Below, in pieces: positions 45,242-58,500 of a stretch of 64,000 nt of DNA. Source of the stretch: Macropodus opercularis (taxonomy: Eukaryota > Chordata > Actinopteri > Anabantiformes > Osphronemidae); assembly GCA_030770545.1 (NCBI GenBank), contig CM061090.1:16836501-16900500 (forward strand), given 5' to 3'. Each line of letters begins with the position of its first letter. Positions within the stretch are counted from its first letter, which is position 1. Under the pieces are notes generated by a model. The model saw nothing but the letters and a program-made list of their open reading frames with translations, was not told the origin of the DNA and searched no databases. The translations under genes and the position numbers were made by a program.

Positions 45242-47285
45242 AGCAGAGGCACAGATGACCAAAATGTATAAACCACCAGCAATCAGTCAAGAGGAAACAC
45301 AACTCTTGGTCATGGTGGAAAGCAGCTTTTTCCCCCCATTCTTGGGTGCATTCCTTGCCTCATCATCCTGGTCATAAGGGAGTAGTGTAATAAAAGTGAC
45401 TAAGCTAAGAAAACAGAAGGATGTTCCAGATCATTCGTACTCAGTGTTGGGTCTTTGAGGTGTAATTTCAAGCGGCTGGACAACGTGCTTTGTGTGTGTG
45501 AATGTGAATGTGAATATGAGTTCAGGCAAGATGAATGCTATTTAAAGGTTATTTTTACGTTATTGCGTAGTTGATGGTGAAGAGACGGTGACATGCGGCT
45601 TTGGAGCGATGACCTTCAGACCATTAGACCACCAGGATGGGCTACTGTGACCCATCATTGCTCTAGTAGTCGCTGCCGTCGAAGGCTGATGACCAAACAC
45701 GAATTTTGCAAAGCTTTGGAGGAAGAAATGTGAAACTGAGACATGTATGAACCTGTATAGTTTGTCTTTGACATTGACTGGCATTGAGCCCTCAACCCAC
45801 AGAAACCCACCTGACAAAGGTATTAAAGACTTGTTCTGCAATGTTTGGGACTGATGCACCTGTGAAGTGTTTTTTCATACAGTACCTCTCATGTCATGAT
45901 CAGTCTAGTATGCACGCCTGCTGGATTGATGTCGCATATCATGATTTTTAAACAAATTTTATTTCAGATTCAAACATATGGTCTTATCCACACTGTAAAA
46001 ACAACGTAATCTATGAAAATTATACAGTAGTGATTACAAACTTGGCATTGTGTTATGGTGTACATACTGTAAATACTACCTGTACTTATTAAAGTGTATG
46101 ACATTTCGCTGTGTTTTCTTAAACTGAGTCTTAAAGTGACTTTGAAATTCTGGATGCGGTCACAACAAGAAGTTAATGCTCATCTATACAATAGCAGGTA
46201 GACAAACAATCCTCAAAAAGCTTAATTACTTGGTTTGATTGTGAAACTGCCATTTGTCACAGCTGTTTTCTTTAGCTCACAATGCACATATACAACTGTA
46301 ATCAGTGCTTTTGTCAGGATAGCAAAGCTTAGATAATTGTGAGAGCTAATTCTGACAAGAATACAAAAATATGAGGTCATGGCAGCTCATGACCAGTAAG
46401 CCTGCCACAGGTCCTCTAAGCTCATCCATGTACATCACTGCCACCTCCACTGAGGTTTGAAAGCAGTGTACTATACATATACTGTATGTTCATACTATGT
46501 CACTATGGAAGGATTACTGAACAAAGGCTAAAAATAACAACAAATTCACAATATGATGCAAAACCACTACAAAAGCACCATGAAATAACTATAGAATCAC
46601 TCAAAACAATCACAAGGAGCAAACCTGTACTAAGCAACACAGTGAGCCTGGATTTCTTCCTCCAATAGGAGGGAGTGACGGCCTGTAGTATGAGTTCAGG
46701 GGAGCATTTTTTTACAATGTGTCCCTGCATTTCAATGTACGATTCAACTTCATTGTCTAACATAAGGGCAAGATATTAAAGTCCCACGACACTAACAACT
46801 ATTATATTTTACAAAAGACATGTGAAAATTAGTTTGTTAATATCGTTGCAGTCTCGTATAAATGAATGAACACGATACACTTATACAAAAAGTACAAAAC
46901 TTTAGTGCTACGACACACTTACAAAAGGAAAGTCTAATGAGAGAAAGACTCAGGACCACTTACAATAGAAACAACCTAAGGCACAATAAGAACATGACAG
47001 GAGCCATAACCACATGCTACAAGCCATGTATTATAAGTAAATTAGTCCCAGTACTGCAGCAACAGAATAAGTGCACCAGCCTCTGCAGAGTTCATTATAC
47101 CACACTAGTAGTACAGGAGTGTCATGGCAGTATGATTCAGGTTGAACAGACCTAATTTACAACTGGTCACAACTTTAGAAATGTACCTGCAATCTTTATG
47201 CTTTTTTTTTGGGAAATTTGTTTGATCTGTAAAAATAGAAATCTTCTTTAAATGTACTTTTTCTATACTAGTACAACATCAGTTG
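45242..47285. other. Interval between convergent genes
   Basis: Convergent 3-prime ends of the SET/Crypton gene (plus) and the butyrophilin-like gene (minus). ATTAAA at 46088-46093 may end the plus-strand transcript. The open stretch at 46486-46668 is low-complexity and shows no homology that I recognise. No RNA gene seen. Confidence 0.5.
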
Positions 47286-49791
47286 TCACAGATTATTTGA
47301 AGATTCTGACTTTGGTTCTGTTGATTGCACCTCGTTACTCTGTTTACCCTCTACTGGTTTATGTATTATCACCAGAGGGGCTTTGTCCCCTTTACCAGGA
47401 TTGAACAGTGGAAAGACTTCACCCGTGAAGGTAACGTTTAAACATCCAATGAGGCTTTTAGCATCCACATTATAGAAGGAGAGCTCTCCACTGTCATAAT
47501 TCAGATACACACCGAGCTTTTGTGGTCTGTTGAGGACAGGCAGCAACGCTTTTGTTTCTGTACTGAACTGAAAGCGTTCTGCTCTGTCAGGAGAAGAGGA
47601 CAGGAACCAGAAACCGTTTGATGAGCTTGGTTCAGTATCAGGCTGCTTAGAAAAGCTAGTTGCACTCGTGACTCCTACCCACCATGACCGTTTGAGGCCC
47701 GTTACTTCATTGCCCAGAGAAACCTCCCAGTAGTGCTGTCCAGAAGAGAAGCCCTGACTTCCTCTGATAGCTGTGTGACAGGTAACACTTGGACCACCTG
47801 GAATCTCACCTTGTCTATCTCTCACTATACAGTCCTTGATGAAGAGATATGGACGCTCCTCGGTATCAAAAGTCACATTCACTGTTGAAAAGGGAAACTG
47901 AGTTTAGAATAAACTCAGTAAAGGTCAGATCAGTGTGAAACAGTGAGATTACCGTGATGCTCTGTAGCCTCTGTAAATTCTGCTGACACATCTGTAACAG
48001 AACATAAACATGAGCCTTTGGTTGCAACTTCATTAACAAACAGCTGCTTGGTCTAGAAAGTGTCGTACTTTCAATGTTTTGAATAATGACTTACTATCTA
48101 GCAACGGCTCTGTTACCTCCTTCCCTAAAAACACAATAGAAAACCAATGTCAAGTCTACTTATGGTTGTCATTCACTAACTAACTAGTACTGTGTAATGT
48201 TTTGAGTGTTTCTTACCATCAACTTCTTCTTCTTTCTTACCATCTCTCTTGGGTTTCCTCAAAAACAGTTCTGAAAGAACAAGTTTATTTGTAAATGTTA
48301 CTTTTCCTAGAAAATTGGAAACATTTCCAAACTGTTGGTAGTAATTCGTATTTAGTTTAACATTGCACCGTGGTCTAATAGTATTAATGGGACTTAACTC
48401 ATATTTGTTTACTGTGTGTGACAGGGACGTGACACTTACTTTTCCTTTTGAAGTACAGCAGTCCTGCTAAAGCTAACACGGATATGAGCAGTAGAGCGAA
48501 GGCCACCCATCCAGCCGCTGAAGAGCCAGACTCTAAATCAAAAGTAAGATTTTGTATCCCTGGTTTAAAGCTCAAAGAATGATCAAATCAAATGCACGCG
48601 TAAGTAGCTCTCTACCTGCAGGCTGAGCAGGATTTCCCACATGCAGTCTGGCCTCCTTCCTCTCTCCGTCAGTGAGACCGACAGAGCAGGAGACCTCAGA
48701 GGAGCCGGACACTAGGAGCCAGCTGTGGACTGACACCAGGCCAGAGGAATCGTTTCTGTGAACCAGGTGTCTCGGGTTCAGATCCTGCTTCTGGTCAGAC
48801 CAACGCAGCTGAGGCTGTGGATACCAGCCTGCAGACTGACAGCTTACATTCACCTTGTTCGCTTCTTTCCACTCTACTGAAAGTAAAGGTTGGGCTCCAG
48901 TTTCTTTAAGGGGGACGGAGGGAAAAGATTAGGAACTTTTTTTAGGTGGAGCTGAGACTTTTTAAAGCAGCTTTCGGTTTTCACATTACTCACCTGTCAC
49001 AGAGAGTCTGATACTTTCTTTGTCATAACCGCTATCGCTGCTGACGTAACACGTGTAATCGCCCGCATCCTCCAATGTGACATTGGCCAACGTCAGGCTC
49101 ACGTCGCCTGCCTTCAACCCACCAGATGCTGCGTCCTTTAAACCAAATGAGACTCTGCCTTTGTACTTAGCGTCCTTTGATGCATCCAACATTTGAGCCC
49201 CGTAAAGAAGGATCGGGGTGTCAACGTTTTCACTACGGTACCAGTGGACCTCCAGATCCTCTGCACTTTGTGGTGGATTGAGCCAGCATGGTAATATGGT
49301 TGAGTGGCTGCGGCGAACCGAGACAGGGGACTGGACCGAAACGGCAAAGCTGTCTGAAACTGGAACAGGCAACACCAAGAGTAATAGTTAAAATGGCCTG
49401 TGCCATAATATTCATTTAATGCAGCATGTCTGTAAATCATCAAGCTTGGTTTATTAAGAATAGTATATGTGTGAAAACAATGAGCAACAACAAAGTTTAT
49501 ATACATGTTAATTTGTTTCTAGTTGTATATTATAACTACAAACAAATAAACACGTGCTGTTGCGCATGTTACGGAGACTTACCTGGAGCAGCCTTAGACA
49601 GAGATGCACAAAGACCCGCCAAAATGTAAACGAGTGTTTTATTTAGACCTATGAAACCAGACACACACCCTGTTAATTACATCACGTATTAATTGCCATA
49701 GGGTGTTGGAAACAACACGTAACATATCCTGCACACAGAAATTAACACCAGCACTGATTCATGGGGCTAATACAAAGCAAGGCCTACCCAT
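47286..49791 (-). CDS. Butyrophilin-like Ig/B30.2 membrane protein
   Basis: Nine exons on the minus strand: 49788-49791, 49583-49648, 48994-49359, 48616-48903, 48440-48532, 48217-48270, 48095-48124, 47953-47991, 47286-47881; 511 residues. The 4-base first coding exon (ATG plus G) joins to give the signal peptide MGLNKTLVYILAGLCASLSK. An IgV domain follows with cysteines in TILPCWLNPP and DAGDYTCYVSSD. Next is a C-type Ig domain with VNVSCQSAGWYPQPQLRW and SSEVSCSV, then one membrane span (AGWVAFALLLISVLALAGLL) with a basic stop YFKRKK. Three short linker exons lead to a PRY-SPRY (B30.2) domain: SGQHYWEVSLG, SWWVGV and LGVYLNYDSGELSFYNVD. This is the classic butyrophilin layout; such proteins modulate T cells in mammals, while fish relatives are numerous and poorly assigned. 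All introns except the last-exon boundary type are phase 1. Which mammalian gene it matches is not decidable here. Confidence 0.88.
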
Positions 49792-50306
49792 TCTAGTCAG
49801 CTTCCTCTAGGAGCAGATCCTTCGTGTAACTCGTGTAGCCGTCGTCGTCCTCAGAGGCAGAAATCAGGACGCGGGTCAGGTTCACATTTACACAAAGACT
49901 CAAGAGTTTAGATCAGCTTCGATCTAACGTCTTCTCGAAAGAGCGTCTTTGTCCCCAGCAGCTAAATGCTCCAAGATTTACTTTCACTTTCGCTTTACCA
50001 GCATGCTAACGCCAGATGGCACCATGGTTACGTCACTGTTAGGAAAGACTGCATTTCCAGAAAGTCTGGGGGTGTCCGTGTCCTCTGTACACACCAATGG
50101 CGTGTTTGGTTGAATCTCTGAGAACCGAGAGAGGCACCAACACACAACAGCACTGGCAGAAGACCGAGACCATCAGAGCAGATCGTGGACAAAGGAGGCA
50201 GAATTAACCCAGTCATGGCTCGCATCTCCAGGTGATTTGGGCTGACACACAGGTGGAGGTGCCCTACGTGCACTGTGGTGCGTTATCATCCTATTGCTAT
50301 TATACT

Positions 50307-50347
<41 letters not shown>

Positions 50348-51080
50348 TGTGTGTGTGTGTGTGTGTGTGTGTTGTTTCAACTTTGTAGAGGTATTTTTAG
50401 GTCTTGACCTCTCAAGTCACATGTGTTTATGTCACATGTGTGTTTAATAATTTAACAATTACCGGTAATATGTTATCTTAATACTTTAAATAGTAACTAA
50501 ACCATAAACACAGCGGGTCCGGATGCTATTAGGTGTGGTCTTCATAATAAAACATTAACGTCAATTACAGTTTAAGGAAATACGACATATCATGATATTT
50601 GTTGGACTGTGCAATGCACACCTCACCCAAATAAAAGAACCGGTTTTTATATGTAGCAGATGCTCTGATGTGTAATCAAACGCCGACTGTGCGTTGACCA
50701 AATTACGATTTCATCTTATTCTGAAATCGTCAACCGGAAGTTTACACCGAAGTTAGTCGGACGTTTTCGTGGGCTTAGGTTAGACTGTGTTATCGTCGGT
50801 GTCGGAAGCGTTTTTGTGGCGTACTGTCGTTTATGGACGTCGGGTTGACAACTCTCGGCTTAACACAATGCGGGGAATCTGTTTGGTTTCTTATTTAGTA
50901 CAGGAGAATGTGAAATACTAGTTCGAGCTCGAGTTCATGCTAAGCTATAGCTTAGCTAGCTTTGTTTTGCTCTGAGTTGTGGTGTCAGCGCTAACAGACC
51001 CTGTGATAGTTGAATGGAGACTTAGTGAAGCTATTTCACGTTAGCGTCGTATTTTTTGCTGCATCGCTGCTCAGACAAAT
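49792..51080. promoter_or_regulatory. Divergent intergenic region, butyrophilin-like gene and mfsd8
   Basis: Both genes start from this 1.3 kb. It contains a compound (GA)n/(GT)n microsatellite at about 50306-50372. The last 350 bases before mfsd8 are GC-richer and include CTTAGCTAGCTTTG-like sequence without a TATA box. I could not mark individual sites with confidence. Confidence 0.4.
50306..50372. repeat. (GA)n/(GT)n compound microsatellite
   Basis: A GA dinucleotide run (about 20 units with one AA interruption) passes directly into about 13 GT units. Confidence 0.95.
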
Positions 51081-54000
51081 ATGCCTCAACAGGTCGACTC
51101 TGATGAAACCGCCCCGTTGCTCAGGGATGATGCCAGGAGGTGAGTGCAAAGTTCAACAGCCCCTGTTTTTCTCGTTTACATTCAGCAGACCGTTGTAAAA
51201 GAGCATTATGGGATGTTGTGCAAGCACCTGCAACCGTGAATGTGAACCAGACATGACATAGGAAACCTCCGGGTCACCTAGATTTGTTTTTATTATCGTA
51301 CTTTAATAATTAAACTCGCCTGTTCCCGTGTGCAGTGACGACCCCCAGGATGAAGACTACAAGAGTCGATGGAGGTCCATCAGAGTCATGTACTTCACCA
51401 TGTTCCTCAGCAGCGTAGGTGAGGTCTGTTAGAATCTTTAGGTGTGTGATACAGCACGTTCAGCATTCAGGACGATTCACGCTTTAGCCATCACGGGCAT
51501 AAATGTATACAGAACCATAAGAATGTTTGCTAATTCCCAGCTAAACGTATTTGATGTGCCTGGCGTGTCACTATTAGATGCATCTGGGTATTGGCCTGGC
51601 TTGTGTTTACTATGATATCATTCACAACACTGTGGGTGGGATTTTTAATAGCCAGTGAATCATGGATGTTTTATGCACTCTTCAAGGTTTCACCATTGTC
51701 ATCACATCAATTTGGCCCTATTTGCAAAAGGTATGTATGTCTCACCATTTTCAGAATCAGATTGTTGGCCACTGAAAGTAAAATACTGTGTTTGTGTACT
51801 GTACAAACACGAGAAACAGGAAATGAAATAAGCTATACGCATTTTGGGGATGTAGAACAAGTACTGTGTCTCTTCTTCTGCTGTATGCAGTAATCACCCA
51901 AAGATGCAAAGCCGGGACTCAGTGCATCAATACTTGCATTTTAGCATTAATTCTCACAAAGTGAACTGCAACATGCTTATAGCACTACATGTTAATTTCT
52001 ACCTGCCTTTCTTATAGATTGATGAGGGCGCCAATGCCAGCTTCCTGGGATGGGTGGTGGCAGCCTACAGCCTCGGTCAGATGGTGGCCTCGCCTATTTT
52101 TGGCCTGTGGTCTAATAAACGACCACGCAGGGAGCCGCTGGTGTGCTCCATCTTCATCAACTTGGCAGCTAATATCTACTACGCCTATGTTTACTTACCC
52201 AAAACTAATAATAAGTTCCACATGCTCATATCCAGGGCCTTTGTGGGCTTCGGAGCAGGTGATTGTTGATTGTGCTGGTTTTAGTGCTATTTGATGTGAA
52301 AACTTGAAAACGTGTTTCCTGAAATTAGTTTTGTTTTTTCAGGCAATGTTGCCGTGGTGAGGTCCTATGTTGCTGGGGCAACTTCACTAAAGGAGAGGAC
52401 CGGTGCCATGGCGAACATGAGTGCCTGTCAGGCCCTGGGTTTCATCCTGGGACCAGGTAAAAATGGCCGTATTTGATTCCGGTTGTGTAGACAGCAGATC
52501 TGTGTAAAAGCAAAACAAAAGTGTAAAGATTGTGGATTTTAATCAGTAATGTATTTCACTTTTGTTTATGTCAGCCTTGCAGGCATGCCTCTCATTCATC
52601 GGTGAACAAGGAGTCACAGTGGAGATCATACAACTGCAGCTCAACATGTACACAGCTCCTGCTATACTGGCTGCAGCTTTTGGAGTCATCAACATCCTAC
52701 TAGTTGTTCTGGTGCTGAAGTGAGCCTGTCCTCTGCACAAATACACACATGGTCTCCTTGTGCTTGTCTAGTTTCTTAAAGCGCACTTTAGTTCATTAAT
52801 ATATTAGTTAAGCAACACTTAAGTGAGTTATTTTCAACAGTAATCTTGTTTTTTGTTAACAGAGAGCACCACATTGATGACAATGGAAGACTCATTCGAT
52901 CCATCAACTACACATCAGATGGTAAACGTTGTTCTTTTTTCCTTGTTAAACACGTTGTTTTAAGACAGTTGCAAGACCCTGTAAATAAAGCAGCTTCAAC
53001 ACATACATTGAATACACCTCTACATTTTAACATCACTCACTGATGCCTCTGCAACTAACCCACTACTGGGGTTGATGTCTTTGTTTCTCTCGTTGTTTGT
53101 CAGCAGATAGTTTTGATGCCAGTGAAGAGGCAGACGAAAGCATCGACCATGCAGCAGTCCTGACTTCCAACGTGCTTTTCTTCATCGTCATGTTCATCTT
53201 TGCCGTCTTTGAAACGTACACGTTTACTCCTGTTATTAAGAGACAATTTAGTTTTTACTGTTACTGCCACTGTCTATCTCTCTTTAGTGAGTGCTGACAT
53301 TATATATTTTTTCTTCTCAGAATAGCCACCCCTTTGTCCATGGACATGTTTGCTTGGACGAGGAAAGAAGCTGTTTTATACAACGGCATCATCATCTGTT
53401 GCATTGGATTTGAATCAATCTTGGTGTTTCTGGTTGTAAAGGTGGCCTCTAAAAGGTACCTCACACATGCTCGTACACCACCTAGATTAGATATGTTGTA
53501 CTGTAGTCACTGAAGGTGTATTCATATACTATACAGCACATATAATGCCCTAACTAGAACCACAGCAATCATGTTGAAAATCAGTTGTCCTTTAATATAG
53601 AACAATGTGTGTTTCCTTCCAGATTTGGAGATCGTCCTGTGTTGCTAGTAGGTTTGGCCATTATATTCTGTGGTTTCTTTATTTTGCTTCCTTGGGGAAA
53701 CCGTTACCCCAAAATCCAGTGGGCAGGTATGGATCATTTAATAGCCACATATTGTTTCTGTGCCCTGTGCTAAAGTGATTCATAAATTAATTTAGTTTCT
53801 GTTCTGTTTAACTGAAATAATAAATATTTTGTTTTGACTTACAGCTGTTTTATGCTTTAATTTGTGACTCACACACTTTGTTTGGACTTTTCATCATTAC
53901 AGATATCACAAACAACTCTCTGGTCAGTCGGCTGACTGGAGCCGCCATAACCTCCAACAGCTCTGTGGAGCCAACAGGCTGCCCGTATGAACAGACTTGG

Positions 54001-54443
54001 TGTCAGTATACGCCTGCTATACATCTAGCCCAGTACATTTCATCTGACATTCTGATAGGTGTCGGCTACCCCGCCTGCAACGTAATGTCGTACACTCTTT
54101 ATTCTAAAATCCTTGGACCCAAACCTCAGGTAAGAAGCCTGTGAGGTAATTAAAGTTAAAATGATTTGTAAGTCAAAGTCCATGTTTTGTTTTGGAAGAA
54201 CTTCTGAAAGGCTGTACTTTATTGTTCTTGCTTTAGGGTGTGTACATGGGATGGCTGACAGCTTCTGGCAGTGGGGCACGAACACTGGGTCCTGTCTTTG
54301 TCTCGCAGGTTTACACCATCCTGGGGCCCCGCTGGGCCTTCAGCCTCATCTGTGGTATGGTGCTGGGATCCATCATCCTCCTCGGTTCAGTTTATCACAG
54401 ACTCATTGCCTTTTCCGTACGCCATGGAAGGACTGTAGATTAA
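51081..54443 (+). CDS. mfsd8: Lysosomal MFS transporter MFSD8 (CLN7)
   Basis: Twelve exons: 51081-51139, 51336-51418, 51687-51730, 52018-52258, 52343-52456, 52575-52719, 52863-52921, 53104-53215, 53321-53455, 53623-53726, 53903-54129, 54237-54443; 509 residues (human 518). MFSD8 is a 12-span lysosomal membrane protein of the major facilitator superfamily; loss in people causes CLN7 neuronal ceroid lipofuscinosis. The match is close and continuous: DYKSRWRSIRVMYFTMFLSS, ASFLGWVVAAYSLGQMVASP, IFGLWSNKRPRREPLVC, GNVAVVRSYVAGATSL, CQALGFILGP and [20 protein letters not shown]. The N-terminal ETAPLL fits the acidic dileucine lysosomal sorting signal seen in the mammalian protein. A luminal loop has N-glycosylation sites (NNS, NSS). 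The exon 8 acceptor could be at 53104 or 53107 (tandem CAG), changing one residue. AATAAA at 54907-54912 is a likely polyadenylation signal. Confidence 0.96.
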
Positions 54444-55567
54444 CAATTACCACTGGAGAGACTAATGGTCATGTATAAGTTTAGTTGTCACACATTAAAC
54501 ATTATAGTTGGCTGAGACTGAGGCAATAATGATGGCAATTGTGTTGCTTATACTTAATCTAAAATGCTACAACTGATAAGCCTGGGAGTTTCAGGGCTGA
54601 ATTTAGATGAAAGAGACCAGGTTATTTCTCATGACCAAACATGGTTGTTTTCGAATGGGGTTAAAAGGAAGCTAACTACAGCCGCACTTTTACTAGTTGT
54701 GAAATAAGCCATATGACACGTTCCTAAGGATGTATGGTCGTGTCTTGTATGAGGCGGGTACCTGACATTTGACACTGAATTATTGTAACTTAGACCATTT
54801 TATGTGATTACGTTGTTGGTTTTAAAGAGAAGTGATATCTGAAATGTATGAATGTGCAGTATTTTTAAAACCTGAAGATGTGAAAAGGTTTTATGATCAA
54901 ATCTGTAATAAATTATTTTATGTTGCACATTTTAATTACAGAAAATATGCTCACTGTACACAAAGGGTATAACATTTTACAGTAAATCCTTTACAGTTAT
55001 CGTTTTCCGTCTTAACCTTTTGATTGTCGTACAAGTGAGATTAACTGGAAGTTGAGACGTGGCATCAGCACTTCTTTTTTCCAAACCTGTTGTTGTTACA
55101 GGTTGTTGTCTACTTGAAGTAATTCATAGACTGGTGTATGAGAGTGTGTATGTATAATTAAATGCTATGCATTAAAGATTTATCTTATAGTTTTAACTGT
55201 GCCACTTGTGTTTTCCAAAACAAATGCTTTGTCAAAATATGTTATATTAAAGGTCACAGGTGTACTCGAAGTAAGGAAAGCGAGAGATTTAGTATTTGTG
55301 CTTTAATTTAAATATTCCTAAGCATGGAAACAAAGTGTGCAGTTTACGTCAGTGTCAGTCAGGGCTAAGCCTTCGCCGGGCCGCCCTTGCGCATGCGCGT
55401 TCAAAGGTTAAAAGTTTCTACGTTCACGCGATGTTAGCTGGGAGCGCGCAAAGAACGTGCACGTAGTAGTAAATAGGCACTGCTGAAAATGGTATCGAAG
55501 TAATGCAACTTCAGCTGCAGGCAACTCGTATTTATGAATGCACGATGCTATTGGAGGGCATGTGTTC
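54444..55567. promoter_or_regulatory. mfsd8 3-prime UTR and ttc31 promoter region
   Basis: The left part is mfsd8 3-prime sequence with AATAAA at 54907. ATTAAA near 55172 is a second possible end. From about 55340 the sequence is CpG-rich. TTGCGCATGCGCGTT at about 55387-55401 is a near-perfect NRF1-type palindrome, common in promoters of ubiquitously expressed vertebrate genes, and lies about 170 bases before the ttc31 start codon. Confidence 0.5.
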
Positions 55568-58500
55568 ATGAATATGGAGGTGTTCAGAGAGGAGCCGGGT
55601 GAGAAGATGTTTATTTTGATGTTGGGAAGAAGTTGGAGGCTACTTTAGCTAAGAAGCTAGCTCACTCGTACTAGCGTTGTTCAAGGTTTGTTGATAGCGC
55701 GCAGACGAACAGCTTCCTTAACCAGGTGATTTCTGGTAAACGCAGCATTAAAGGGTTTTATATTGTTGCTCTTACTCCTTTTCAGAGTTCACGGACATCC
55801 GCGTGTTCGTGAGTACATCTTTCATCGCTTTCTAATGAGCGCATTTTTAAAGCGAAAATCTTAAAGGATCGCACGTTTGGTAGGTATCGAAAGTACGCAA
55901 GCTGACACAATACTGAAACAACATTATCTCCACGTAGGCGCAGCCTCTCTGAGTGTTACCGGCACAGGAAAGCAAATATTGGCCTCACTAGACTAAACTT
56001 TGCCACGGTCCCGCAGGGGATTATCCCCCAGCCTGCACTTAGTTAAGGAGAAAGTTAAGGGAAGCCAACGCTACAGCGCAGTGGCACCTAATTTAACAAT
56101 GTCCGAAGCATAGTCAAAAGTTGGCAAAACAATTGTATAATTGCTAAAATTCTGCGTGTTTGTTTTGCGTATCGACCTCCTTAGTCCTGGTTCAAATAAA
56201 ACTCCATGCGTAACTTCAAACCAGTTTCAGATTTGATTAAACCTGTGTGTAAATACCTCCCAAGGGCCAGGTCAGTGCTAGGTAGTGTTGCGTTTGTTGT
56301 CCACCTTGTTTCATTTTCTTTCTGTATTAACCTTTTGTGTGGCTCACTAAAATTATGATGCACTTTAAAATACAAACAGGAAACCATATGGAATGATGCA
56401 GCAGTACTTTAGACAGATTAAACGTGTTTAAGACAATGTTTTGAGTTGATCTAGAACACATACCACCTGTTCACAAGCGGTGGGGCACACAAAATAGCGT
56501 CTCTCCACATCACAGCTTAGGTTTTCTTTATTTTCCTCTTCTCTGCAAATGGCACACTCGCCTGAGTCTGCACTGACTGACACCTGCTCAGCAAGGCCGA
56601 GCAGACAGAAGTGCATATAGTTATTTCCTGTGTGTTCTGTAGTCACTAGTGATCTCTGTGGTGCACAGATGGTTTTGTTGAAGAACCGTCTGTCAAACAT
56701 TTTAGCATAGAAGAATTCAACTTAAAAACTAAGGATGTGGCACTAATGATGCTTTTTTTAGAAAGCTTGTCAAACGACAGCTCTACTATTGTAGGTGCTC
56801 GTAGTTTACTGGTCATTTTGGTGCATTAGATGCACATGTTAATTGTTGCACTTGACTGCTCATTTTAAGTGAGTCAGATTCCCAGGAAATTGAAACTAAA
56901 ACATAGAGAGCTTCAGTAACACAGAGCTCATTGCAAATCAGAGTCGCAGTCAGTACAAGCACTGGCAGCCGATTTTAGTGAGGCATTATGTCAGAATGCA
57001 AGACTGTAAACGTTCTGATGGGCTAATCTGATGGTTGTCAGCATCTTTGTGAAACTCACATTCTTTCTTCTATCTAGAAAAGGGTTATGGATATGTTTGA
57101 AGGACGTTCCCAGATGCAGAGGATAATAAAACACGGCCTTCTTGGTAAGATTTCATTTTACACCATATCACGCTCTACTCTGTGCCAGAGTTTGTTTTGG
57201 TGTTTTTGTGATGTTTTAAATGCCGCACATTTCTTTGCGTCCGTAGTATAAACATCAATATATCTTAACAGGAATGGAATACGATGAGCTAGATGACTCA
57301 GGCGAGGATGATTATGAGTTTAACAATTGGGCGCATTGTTATAACCATTTCCATGGATACACAAGGTATGCCGAAATGAGTGACAATAGAGAATTAAGTG
57401 GGAACCGCACAAGATCAAAGGAATCTGTTTATCAGCCCCCACTGCAATATTGGACAACCCGAGACATTTTTCGCCAGACCCCTATAAAAGTTCAACCGAA
57501 GGAGAGTGTACGTTTACCTTTGTTTACTTTGTCTTGACAGATTAGATTACTTATTCAGGACGTGAACGGCTTGGTTTAAATGGTTGAATATATATTTGCG
57601 ACTCTTTCAGAATACTGAAAGAAGACCACATTTATTGCAAGAAACCAAAAAAAGCAAAGAGAAGGCTCAGAAGAAGCGACTTAAGAAACAAGTAATTGCT
57701 TTTCAGTTTAAGTCTTATACTAATGAGTGAGTGTTGCTGTGTAAATAAAGCTTCACATTCTTATCAAACAGAAACAGAAAGAAAGAAGACGGTTTGAGAA
57801 GGTGGAAAAGGAAGAACCCAACCCTGATAAGATGGAAGAGGTAATGATCATCTTTAAAGCGGTTGCAAATAGGACACATTTAAAGCTGCAAACTCGTATT
57901 TTAACATATTTTCCCCTGTTTTGCAGGAAAAGGTTGATGCACAACAGAGTGAAGCTGAACGAAATAAATCCGTTAATGAAAAATCCAAAGATGATACAAA
58001 TTCCAGTAATAAAGCGCTTGCTTCAGTCGAACATGCAGAAAGCAGTGACAGTAGTGAAGACGAGTTGGATCATGAAGATAGTGACGCAAAGAATGACTCT
58101 GACGCTGAGGTACCAAAATGCTCATATCACTGTTATGTGGAAGTAAATGTTTTTAAGGGAGTTGTTTAGTGGCACTACACACTCTGCAGCTGTAAACTAA
58201 ACTTGTGAAATGGTTCTTAGTTGTAAAGAGGACAAGTTGTGATATAGATATTTGATTTTTGCTAACAGCAATTCTAGTAATGTTCTTTTGTTTGTTAAAA
58301 ACTGGAAAAAGTTCTGCATGCAGTATTTAGTTTTGGTTACAATCCTTGTTCCTTTGTTTTGTCATTTTCTAGGAACTGGATATGACAAGTACCTTTGTTA
58401 AATTAGCCAAGCTTAAATTGGAGCAGAAGCCCAAGCCTGAAAAAAAGGAGAAAAAGAAGATTCCTGTTAAAGAAGAACGTAAATCTGTCCCTAATAAAGC

